64,000 nt of DNA, taken from positions 6,076,001 through 6,140,000 of the forward strand of contig NC_060252.1 of assembly GCF_921293095.1 (NCBI RefSeq), in the 5' to 3' direction. Source of the stretch: Ischnura elegans (Eukaryota; Arthropoda; Insecta; Odonata; Coenagrionidae). Below are positions 13,101-25,100 of this stretch, one piece after another. Each line of letters opens with the position of its first letter. The stretch's first letter is position 1. The translations under genes and the position numbers were made by a program. A model generated the notes under the pieces. That model was not told where the DNA came from. It was given only the letters and a program-made list of their open reading frames with translations, and searched no databases.

Positions 13101-16100
13101 TCCATTTTAAGTTTTCGTTGTTTGTTATTGTTATTTCAAAGACTCCGCAGACGACGCATGTTTGGAAAGAGATGTGTCGAAGGACTTCATTGGCTCTTCA
13201 GATTTCTCAATGATACCAACCTCAAGGGCTCGTGCCTATACGATACGCGCGATGACGGTGGCTTACATGATCGCGGGATACAGCGGAACGTGATAGGAGA
13301 ACGTGATGGTCATCTATCGCCGTCGTCGCTGTCACATTTACATAATCGAGGTGCTGTCTTCAGTTCAGATGACTTACGGTCACCTCCTCTAAATATATAC
13401 CAGCCTACATAATTATTTGGTTGAATTATTTGAAAATATTATGGTCGTTTCATTATATTTTGGTAGAATTATATGGAAAACAGAAAAAAGTACTTGGTGG
13501 TAATCAATGAGGAAATTTGATTCATGTAAGAAATTAATACTGGAAAAGAAGTTTCTTAAAATTTTAAAAGTTATTATTTATATTAATACTAGGTCTGTAA
13601 CTACTATTACCTTTACATGTTTGCATTTTATGACCTATACATATATGTACACATTTCTGAGGCATAGTCCACTCAACAGAAATATGAAAATGTCTATTAA
13701 TGAAAAAAATGCATGTATAAGTTGCCACCAAATGTTATTTTGGGAATATTACAGTGAATGTGTATAAATTGCAAGAACAACCTTTTGCCAATAATGAGAT
13801 GTCATTGATTGTCAATTTCTTATGCAATATAAGTTTACTTTAGTTAGAAATAGAATAAAACTCATCTAGTAATTTGAAGAATTAGCTTTGAATTGAACCT
13901 GCAATATCACATAAATGAGATGATATTGGAAATGTTAATTGCTTGATTTTTAGGTAAAAATGTGGAAAAATTAAAATAGGCATGAATTTCATAAAATATT
14001 TCTTTTCCAAAAAATGTCTAGTTATGTGTAATTTGAAGATCTTGTACATCATCCATATTTCTGTGTGTTGAATGGAGGTAGAGTGATATGCATAGTTTGT
14101 GCCTTGTATGTTTCTGTCATTTGTATTCTTAGATTGGAATATTTATTGGTACACTTGTTCTTTCTCATCCATAAACATTTGCTATTATTAAATTAAATTC
14201 ATTGAGCAATTTTCTTCTCAGGCCTCGAGGCAAAGGCAGTCAAAAGTCTCGAAAATTTGAAGAGGAAGAAGAACCACCAAAGAGGCCACCACCCAACGTC
14301 TTGGACCGAGACTGTACTGTGTTTTTGAGGAATGTTTCATTCCAAACAACATCTGAGGAACTGAAGGAATTCATGGAAAAGTTTGGGCCCGTGACTTATG
14401 CTCTAATCTGTGTCGACCGTGTCACCGACCATTCCAAAGGCACAGCATTTGTCAAGTTTAAGGTAGATTAAGTCATTAAATACTTTTTAGTGAATGGAAA
14501 CCCTGCAATATTAGTGTAAAATCTTTCCTGTGGATATATTTTATTTTAAAAACAGTCAAGAAAGCAAAACTGGTGCATATTTGGGCATTTTTGACTCCTC
14601 CCCTGAAACCATGTAAATAAATTAAGCATTTGTTGAACCTCTCCATCCACTTGAGTACACATTTTTTTATTTTCTTACTAAGAAGAAAACAAAGTATTGA
14701 ATGAGTACTATTTTGGAAGTGTTTCATTGACAATTTCACAAACTTACTGTAAAAAAAGCATACTATTTAAGTGTATGAATATTTACTAAATGTATTACTT
14801 AGTCATAAAGTACTTAATTAGCATATTTTAGTAAATTAAATTTAGTTAAGTGTTAAATCATAATTAGTGTGTTGAATACTTTACACTACCTTGGTGTTTT
14901 GTGTGGGTGGAAAAAATTTACTTTGAGGGTAAAACTAACCAAATCTATTCAACCACTTCTCCTTTTAAATTGATTGTTTGAGACGTAACTTGGTGAAAGC
15001 GATTCATAATTAACATTAAAAAGAAGAACTTTGTGCTTTCACATAAATATTTATTCACGACCATGGTTTCAACGTTAGACGTCATCATCAGGTGAACTCT
15101 ACAGAGGTCCATCACATCCTTTTATACCAGGCTAGGAGGGGGAGGGAGGAAGGTAACTAGGTTGAATGGATTGGTCAACAGAGAAGAGGTAGAGGTCTGT
15201 AGAGTTCACCTGATGATGACGTCTAACGTTGAAACCATGGTCGTGAATAAATATTAATGTGAAAGCGCAAAGTTCTTCTTTTTCATGTTAATCACTTCTC
15301 CTTTGTTCACAGAGAAGGGAGAACTTTCTATCTTACGTACCCATTTGTTTTGATTCGCCATACGGTTTGATTCCCCACCTATTTTAAGCTAAAGTAAGCA
15401 AACTAATATCCCCATACCTGGTACTGGTAACATAATACAGGTATCCCCCAAGTTACGTAAGAGATGCGTTCCGGCAGACTCTGCTTAAGTCGAAATTTAC
15501 GTAAGGCAAACCTTTGTGTTAGTGCTTCAGAGATTTCGATCAGCGTGGTGAAATTCTCAGCCAAGAAATGCGCGGTAAATTCTCGGTGAAGTTTCATTCA
15601 ATTCACTGCGATATTCATGAACTCTACGGCATATTCTTACGTTATTAGATACAGAATCGATAAACATTAATATAGTCTGAGAGTTGCATCTCGAGCATTG
15701 CCAATCAAAATGTGCAAAATGCTCAGAGTTGACCGATCGCGTGGATTCGGGAAAGTACGGTATCTCAACGCTACATTACTAAACTGAATACTTAAATTGA
15801 TTCATTATGTTATACTGCAATCTAAGGGCCCAAAGAATGGATTGTCTACCTACCTATAATCATTATATCTTCTGCCTTTTATATATTACGTTGATCGATG
15901 AATCTGGTGGTTTCACTGTCACAGTTAATACACGTAGGAGTAGTGTCTAGGATTACGAGCAAATAATACACAAAAAAATACCAGTAAATTACTATATTCT
16001 TAGATACATTCACATGCACATACACTCAATCTTTCACTCACGGAAACATACTTTCATTCTCTCATATCTCAATAAATAACGTGAAAATATCATCATTTGA

Positions 16101-19100
16101 ATATTTACTTCGCTGGAAACATGGAAGAGTATTTCCAAAGCACGAAGCTAATTAAAAGTGAGCTTTTATCCAGCCAAATCCGTCATTAACGTGCAACAAA
16201 GCTAGTGGGGAAAAGCTTTCAATGACGCAATATTCATTTACAGTTGCACACAATATGAGAGAATGAGAAAATGCAGCTTCATAAAATTTTCCGCCAGAAA
16301 CATGTAAACAATTACGCAATTAATATCGTGTGTCAACTTTTTCTTAACTTTTTCGCGGCGTTCATTGCCAACACTCAAAATTTTAATGCCACTACGTGGG
16401 TACTAAACAATTCTTTTCCGCAATAAAGATTTCTGCCTGAAATTCATTTTCTTTTAATTCCCCAGATGGAAATGTCCAAACTTAAGGATACAATTTTTAA
16501 ATAGTTGAAAGTCGGAGTTCGGGTGTGTATGCTGTATAACAAGTTGTATCGTACAGGAATGAGCGCAACCACATCCATCGCTAGAACTGCAAATTTCACA
16601 TTGATTGCTGACTTGGGATTATAAGTGATTTTTCTACAGAAATTAATGAAAATTCCTTCGAGGAATGACAAATATGGGTCACTTTGTTATTTTTAGCACG
16701 TAAAAAACTCTATAACTACGTATTCGATATTTTTTCTACCATAGGTTGTACGAGCGAATATCTACTTCTTCGCGCTCGCATTCGAAAATTAACGTAATCA
16801 TTTGAAATACGGTTATCACTTACGTAAGTACGGATTTACGTAAGTCGAGACATACGTAATTCGGGGGATGCCTGTACTTGAACGTCCCATGACCCCTTGC
16901 TTTTTGGTTTTACCTATTTTGAGGTTTCTGTGATTAATTATGATTTTGGTGGTAACTAGAGATTTGTTTGAATCTCTTTATTATCACCCACCAAACGTAG
17001 GGCACAACACCTGAAAGAAAGTGACATGTACAACTAGATTCAACGCAAACAGCCTAAAGATCTACCACCACAACAATGTTAAGCTTTTTAGTCCTCTAAA
17101 GCAATGTCTTTTCTAAAATATTTATAAAAATATTGCTTAATTCATTTATATTTTAGATAGGGGCTTATTGTTATTGTGTTTTTTTAAATAGATCCCATAG
17201 CCATCTAGTTGTTTTGCTTTATACATATATTGTTCTGATTGCCCATTTCTGTGAGTTTAAAAATTCAGATTTATGGGAGTTTCCCTAAGTTGAAATTCCC
17301 TACTTCAACATACTCTAGAATTGTGTACTATAGAAGCTAATGACTTTTTCCATGTATGTCAAGTTAATCATTCTCTTTGTCATTATGAATGTTGACATTT
17401 TTTTTGAAATGGTATTCAGTGTTGAACTTTTGTGTTGCTATAGAACAGTGAAGGTGCTAAAGCATGCTTAGCTGCTGACAGTGATGAGCTGACGTTGGAC
17501 TGCTCCAAAATTGTTGCTGCTCCTGCAGTTAGCCGTGAAGAGGCAAGGCAAAAGATTGATGAGCAAAAGCAGAAAACTCCAAAAGACGGTCGTAATTTAT
17601 ATTTGGTGAAAGAGGGAGGTACGACATGAACTCAAATGCTTCCTGAATTTTAATTTCAAGTCCTAATGTGGTAAGGTGTCACATGTATGTGCATGTTTGC
17701 TCAATATTTTGAACCATGTCGCTGGTGTAACTGTAAGGCTGAGGAAGAGGTGAAGGAAAGTTAAAATGGTGAGAGATGGGTAAATTTGAAGCTTGTCTTG
17801 TGGGCACTTCCTCTGAGGAGCCAATAATTTGGATTCTTACTCTTGGCTGAATTGATTTTCATCTATGTGGAACTTAATCTGATATTGACGATTGGTCTCA
17901 TTCCATCTTGATCATGCTAATCATGTTTCTTTGATCATGGTCAAACTGTATCATTCAATGATAGATCGAATATATTATAAGACTTATTTCATCAGTCAAC
18001 CCTTTTACTGTAAACCTTCTTACTGGGATACTAGCTAGATATTATGAGGAAAATTTGATGTGTTGCAGGAATTAACCTTACCTTATATTGGTCTCAACCC
18101 CCTTGTTATTTTGATCCTTGTTACTGCCAAGCAGTAGATGTGGAGATTTGTGCATGAGATTGAGAGAGGCAAGCCCAAAGGACTGAATTTGACTAATATT
18201 CCAGAAGTGTTGTGACTGGCACAGTTGCCTCTTGTCACTAAGTTTGTGCTCTTACTCTGAATGAAAGCCTAACCAATGTTGCAAATGACAGTCCCATCAG
18301 GGTTAAATATGGTAGGGGGACCCCAATCCCTCTGAAATGAGTATCTTAACTCTTCCTGTTTTATAAACCTTCTGAAAGGAATGCAATGGAACAGCGTTTA
18401 AGCGAGAACGGGCTATTGCGAGACCCCCACCGTTACAAGAGATAGCCGAAGCACCATCAATTGACCCTATGTTAAGCATGTAAAAAATTCGTTTTTACGA
18501 GGCCCTTTTGGTGTTGGCATTCGCTGTAGTGAGAGTTTCTATCACTGGAAAGCCATCACCAAGGGTCCCTAATCTCTGTAATTGTTGGCAATCTGTTAGA
18601 AATGAAGTTAACATGGAGTGTAATTAATAGTAGCGGGCGTAACTTGGTGGAAATCCATAATCGCAGGAATAGAAGGATCAACAACTTTGCTATTTCCACA
18701 TTGTAATTTATTGACACCGACCATGGTTTCATTACAGAGTAATATTATCAAGGTGATGATGTTGATAATGATACTCTGTAACGAAACCAAGGTTGGTCTC
18801 AATAAATAACCGTATGGAAATAGCAAAGTTGTTGATCTTTCTATTCCTGTAACATGGAGTGCTCAGTCTCAAACTCATGTGGTAAACTGTCATTTGATAA
18901 ATGAGTATGTAGTTCATTTTGGTGAAAATATTGTGGCAATAACATCCGCGAATGCTTGATCTTCTTTTGTTCCTCGCATGGCAGAAAGCAGTCGACAGCA
19001 TACCCGCACATCCATGAGTTGCGTGAGTAGAGAGCATTTGAAGGTAGACATCATGGCCAAAAATTGCAAAACACGTATAAGCGAGAAAATGAAAATAATT

Positions 19101-22100
19101 GAGCAATAGGAGAGTGGTATACTTAATTTATCTTCGTATTTGCTCTTCACAATTTAACCCTTAGAGTGCGGGAATGTTTTTATACATTTTGTGAGCTGAC
19201 TGCAGCATTCACCCAAAACTTTTATTGCTACTTGGACATCTTGCACTTGGGCACTTTCCCTCACCTCAAGGATCGCTAATGGCCTTAACTCAGAGCAGCC
19301 CTCGTGGCGGGGGGTGCGCCTCCTGCAAAAGGGGTCTCTTCTGCACTGGCAGCTGGTAGCTAAAATCAATAACTCCCACAGCCCAAGGTTAAAAAACAAA
19401 GGGAAGATTAGGTGTGTCGTGGTGTGGGAGGGCAAACTATCATAACAAAATCACCCGAGGAATGCAGAATATGAAGAGTTAGAAGGAGCCTTGCTCAGGA
19501 GGTTTAGCCCTCTTCAATCTGCGGGAACTAATGAGAAAGGGGCTATGCTTAAGGCTAAAGCAGAGTATTTCAGTGATTGAAAATCGAGACCTTGTGTGTG
19601 GGAGTGTGCGGAAAGTTGGTTGTACTAATTCAAAGCACGAAAGCGTTATCTCCAACCATAATTGCTCGTGATGCCTGCGGCATAAACCCGAAGACATGGA
19701 AGAAAGGACTCAGAATCTAGCAGAATATCTTTAGAAGTATTTCCTGCGTGATAAAACACAGAGGAAATGGAACTCTTATACAACCTACAAAGTTCCATGT
19801 ACATATAAAAAACGGCATTAAGGTGGATATAAACTACGCTAAGTTTTAATAATCACGCCACGTTTAAGTTCTTCTCATGTACTGTGCCCAACAGCGTAAT
19901 TATGCTTCTTTACTCAGTTTACAAGCAACATCATATATGTAGTAAGCTTCATTCCTGTGGAGTCATGGTGACCCACTAATAACCGCTCATAAATTGGATG
20001 TACAGGTAGTCATTTGATTTACGAAGTTTCAGGGATATGAGCTTTCAAAAATGTCAAATTTTGAATTTGGTGCCTTTCGATTTGACCAATGCTACATGGT
20101 GCGGCGTAGAATAACTCGTACGTTGGGCATGATCTGAACTAAGTATCGTTGAATCTGGTGTGATTTAGGAACTGTTCAGCGTTTCGCCCATTCTTCCTTA
20201 CTGCGGGGAGCTATTTTTGTTGCTCCGGATGCGTCTCACGCCTAGCTAGATCAGTTCGTAATATCGTGAGTTAGAGCGCGATTGTGATGCTGTGTTGCAT
20301 TCTGCAGGATAACCTTACTCCTCGATTCTTTGCATACAGTTTGGCCAGCGAGAGTTGTCCAATGTTGTAATCACATCATTATGCATGCTTAGCAGACTTT
20401 TTAGTGTAGATAATGAAGATATTACATTGGATGATGGAAAAAGTCATCCGAGGCTGTATTGTTCTACGGGCTTCCACCGTCTTCGTCTGCAGAAACAAAT
20501 GTGATACGTCATTTCACATGACTTACACGAAATGTATGGGAACAATAAACAAACACCAATGGAAGTGTTTGAGGCATTTAGGTAATAACCGTGATACTAT
20601 TTTATCAGTAATTGTTTGAATTTTTAGCAAAAAATAGCAAAGTTACAGAATGATCACGTTAATACACTAAGTACAAAGAATAGTGACTTTGCTGGTGGTG
20701 CATTGGGATAATGATTGACAAAGCAATTCTTTACATGATTTTCAGTCAGTATGGCACTTATAAATTGAATGGCTTGTTTTTTTTATTAAGGTAAGGAAAT
20801 TTATTGATGCAAAAACATCGCCTTTCGTCTGGATTTATGCTTAAGTTCATGGGATAGAAATATCTCTGTCGCCACACCAATCCTGTTCCTATATAAGTGT
20901 TGACAATAGGTTTATTGGCTATTATTTGTTCCACCCCCAGTAAAGCAACAATTCGCTATAGCCAGTGTTTATTTTAGCTCCATGAGGGTCTTGTTTTATT
21001 AAGGTTGCACCATAATAATCAATTAAAGGCATCTGCACTAATTGGGTTGTTCTCATTTTGGCACTGCTGGAAGCTCAACCATTGCATAACAAGTTTCTAT
21101 TCTGCCAGTGGTTCTAATTGTCCAGGTTGATGTAGTAAGGGGGAAATAGTATCCTGATGAAGTTTGTGCTGCCACAATTGGTCTGTGAGAAAATATGTTT
21201 CCTCTCTAATGGTATGCTGTTCTTGGGCAAATTCCAATGTGGGAAATCTAAACATGCCACATCATTTTCTTCTACATAACCGTCCCAGCTGAAGACCTAG
21301 AACATGCAGCTGGCCTGGCCAGAGTGTAATTGGCAGAAGTTCCTGAGTGTGAAATGATTTAAATGTGTTAGGATACCAGCCATTAAAAAGAAAAGCCAGT
21401 AAAAAGAAAAGGATGAGAAGGTGGGCATTAGGCATATTTGACTGACTGCCCAGCATTTATTGAAAAATGTCTAATGTGTTGCATTTATTGGAATAATGTC
21501 TTATCCTAATCTTACCCTTTTGGCAAAATAATTCTCTTATTTTATGATTTCTGTTGGAATATGTGTCAGTGGTTCCTGTAAGTGTAAATGAATATACACC
21601 ACTGCTTTTGTTGCTTTTAAATAGAAATTGGAAGCTATGCAATTGTGGGAGGGCTCCATAATAGGAATGAAGAGGCTTTGTGACTTTCACAGTTTATTTT
21701 ACATGATGGTGTTCATCAGTGCACCCGAACATGGCTTAAGAGCCAAAACTTATTGTTCTGTGTTAAGTAAATTGTTAAACCGCAAAGTCTTGTCATTGTT
21801 GTTCTTTGCTATTTTTTCAGTGATAACTGCTGGAAGTAAATCAGCTAATGGTGTATCTGTGAGTGACATGACCAAAAGAGTGAAGCTGGATGAGTGGAAG
21901 ACCAATATGTTGAGGAATTTAAACATGTTTGTATCCAGGTACAGACTGGCTGTGCATAATCTTCCAATGGAGTTCTCTGATCGTCAGCTCAGGAGGCTCT
22001 TTCAGAAGAATTCTGATCGCGAAGCAGTCATCAAGGAGGTAATATATTTGAAACATTGATCTTAACAGTTGCATGTACTGCAATCCTTAGAATTTTACTG

Positions 22101-25100
22101 CTGCAATTAAGTTTATAGTTGCAATGACATAGCATCGTAACCAGGTTTTGGGAAATTCGAGAGGTTGTAGTGCAGAGAAGATGATGATTAATTGTATAAG
22201 CTCAAGTAGTACATACGGCACTCGTCCCCATTTGCAGATATGGTAGATCAGTTTACAATGATATATTTTTATAGTGATAAATTAAAAAATTGACATTGCC
22301 TGTATTGAACAGAGATAATTTGGATGTATTTTTGTCAAGTTAGAACATAGGTTTCCGCGGCGATGGTTTGATCTCTGCATTTCTTCCGGGTTTCCTTCGG
22401 CGTCAGCTTGTTTGTAGACAACAGTTTTGCTGGCTATCCTGCCAGCATCTTCAGGTCGAAGGTCAATTTTAAACTTGGGCATTTTTGTCAATTTCAAACT
22501 TGGGCATGCATTGTCAACTGCATATATTTTTTCTCGGGGTAGTACAGTGCTACCCAAATTATTTAATTTTTTGTAATCATTGTTGAGATGTAATGTGTTT
22601 AATTTTGATTTTCCAGGCCAGAATAATGAGAAACCTCAAAGTTGTGGATGCCGATGGTGTTGGGCAATCAAAGGGCTATGGTTTTGTGTCGTTCACAAAA
22701 CATGAGCATGCCTTGCAAGCATTGAGAAATATCAATAACAACCCTGACATCTTTACTTCTGAACAGGTGAGGAACCTCTTATCATGCAAATATATATGTT
22801 TGATTTTTAAGGTTGCATTCTTTTCTTAATTTCAATCTTCTCTGTTATGCTTCATTACATATTCTTGCATATCCTAGAAGTATAATTTGCGAATCATGAT
22901 TCCTCTCAGTTGGTATTGAATGGACTACAGATTGATGGAAGATAGTCTGATGAAAGATGTTATAAGATTATAAAGATGTTACGGTGACAAGGGAATATAT
23001 TTTGCCAAGTATTCATGAAAATTTACCCCAGGCCAAATTCCAATTTACTTTGGGGTATCCTAAACTTACTTAAATTTCCTGTTTAAGCAGGGATAAAGCT
23101 AACAGAGCTGTACCAGGCTTGCTAATGAAACATATGAACTTTTTGTTTGATCTTCTAATAGGCTACACTTTTGGGTTAAATGTGGTTTTTCAATATAATG
23201 CATTCATGTTTAAAATCCCCCACATTGAACACTTATCACCTTATTTTTGACCTGGTGAGTATCGATACCTCCACTGCATAAGTGCTCAACAATCGCCTAC
23301 CGAATCAAATCCCCTCATCTAGTACACTATTAGGGCTATCTAGATGAGCGGATTTGATTCGATGGGCGTTTGTTGAGCGTTTATGCAGTGGAGGTATCGG
23401 TATGTTAACATCCAACATTTTAAACATTAAATGGTCTAATTTACAATTTTTTTTATTTTACATGAAGCAATTTCACCAAGTCACGCCTAAAACTTAATTT
23501 TATTAAATGTGCTATTTTGTTTGACTTCTTATATTGGTAAATGTCCACTACCAACTGGTCATTTATGATTGTGTTTCAAAGTTTAATTGGAAATTACCTC
23601 TTTTAGAACCAAATTATTTAATGCATTAATAATGGAAGCTAATTGCTTCCAAATTATTGCATAAGAAAGGAATTCTCATGCTTTGCACTAATCTGAGAAT
23701 TATGGAATGAGGGGAGTGCTTACTTTCAAGCCCATTTTCCGACTTTTAAGTTGCACTTTCCAAAAAGATTCACTGCTGCACCAAACCCTCGCAAAAATAC
23801 AATATTAAGGTGCTTGTAATTCAATCTTCATGTTTGTGTCCTAGAATAACATAAGTACTACAATAAAGAAAGACAAATGTCGTTTAGGAGCTGATGTGGC
23901 ACCTCTACATTTTTGGAGATACTTTTTGGACCGATAATAAGTGCTGTCTGCGGTGTTATACTTGGGTTGGATTTCAGCCTTTGTTATTAGTCTAGCTTCC
24001 ATGAACATATTTGCTAATTTGTATTCCTAATGATTACTTTGGCGATATGATAAATTTTTCCATTTTACATCCAATTCTTCCACCATCTAGAGACCGATAG
24101 TGGCATTCTCAATAGAAAACAGAGCTATCCTGAATGCCAGGCACAAGCGCCTGCTGAAAAGTCAAGCAATGAATCCGCTGTACCAAGGGAGTGCCAAAAA
24201 ACTCTCATCCGGCAAAGGTGGTGCCGAGAAAGGTGGGCGTGGGCGCAAGAATTTCCAGGGAGCCACTGCCGAGGAACAGGCGGACGAAATGGTGCCCAAA
24301 TATGGTGGGCTGACAGGCAAGCCGGGAGTCAGCTCGCTGAGGTCCAAGAAGAAACTGCAGGGCCAGTTGAAAACTCACGTGGAAAATGTGAAGAAGAACA
24401 AACAGAAGAAGAAGAAGGCTCAGCTGCAGCAGCCCAAACTGCGCAAAGTGTCTGATGCAAGGTCACAACCTAGTCTGGTATGTAAAATATCTAAGGAAAA
24501 TGGTTATTCTTGTGTTGAGGAGGTTCTTGTGTGACTATATGGTTCTGAAAACAAATACACCCATGCCTCGTATAGCACAAGGGATGCATTCCTAGGGGTC
24601 TTTGCGCTTTACGAATTTGCGTTATACGAGAGCGTTATAACATTGGGAAGATAGGGATGCGTTCCTGGTAGCATAGGTCTTGGGTATTGAATTTCCTGTA
24701 AAACATATATATTCCCATAAATAGCCTTAGAAAACCTTATTTATATAAATGTTTATAGTGTAAATGTTTATGTTTAGATAGTAGGCATGCATTCAAAGAC
24801 TTTTATTCATGTTAAAAAAATTCTTACGTTCTTTTGAAATTCCCTCCTGTCGTGCGGCATTGCTGGCAGTTGACTATTTTTCAAACCAGTCCAAAAACAA
24901 TTAATGTGTCACCCAGTCCCTTTTGTCGCTCATCGAAATGATAGGCAAATGCTACTTGGAATGCCATTTCATAGCTAGCAGAGTTTATGAATGATAAATC
25001 ATTTTAATTTGAAATCCTCCGAGGCATTAGCAGCTTTGTGAAACAGTCTCTAAATGCCTTGAAACCTGACCCAGGTTTTCCTTCCCTGAAAATGAATGAA

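Larger units (their letters stand above)
14966..15292 (+). mobile_element. Hammerhead-bearing foldback insertion, locus 2
   Basis: Flanked by 12-bp direct repeats CACTTCTCCTTT (14954-14965 and 15293-15304). Arms at about 15017-15100 and 15196-15285 are inverted and nearly identical, each with a hammerhead-like motif. Leader GACGTAACTTGGTGAAA at 14982-14998. The unpaired centre (about 15110-15190) has purine-rich GGAGGGGGAGG-type sequence. Confidence 0.78.
18621..18849 (+). mobile_element. Hammerhead-bearing foldback insertion, locus 3
   Basis: Flanked by a perfect 12-bp duplication TAACATGGAGTG (18609-18620 and 18850-18861). The related MITE at 57421-57445 reads straight through this site, giving an empty-site reference. 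Leader GGGCGTAACTTGGTGGAAA at 18635-18653. Inverted arms at about 18666-18755 and 18760-18849 each hold a hammerhead-like motif. Confidence 0.85.
18384..21012. mobile_element. 2.6-kb pogo/Tigger-class element, long form
   Basis: Left end CAATGGAACAGCGTTTAAGC and right end AAGGTTGCACCA match the two ends of the 584-bp MITE at 57203-57786, and both subterminal regions align with it. The short copy lacks about 1.8 kb present here at about 18905-20705. No intact transposase is visible in that segment. Termini are decayed. It carries the hammerhead insertion at about 18621-18861. Confidence 0.75.

Noticed and set aside
12030-13412. Possible large inverted structure (GTGATAGCAGCG-like words at 12170 and 13300)
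   Set aside because: Similarity is patchy and I could not define ends or TSD.
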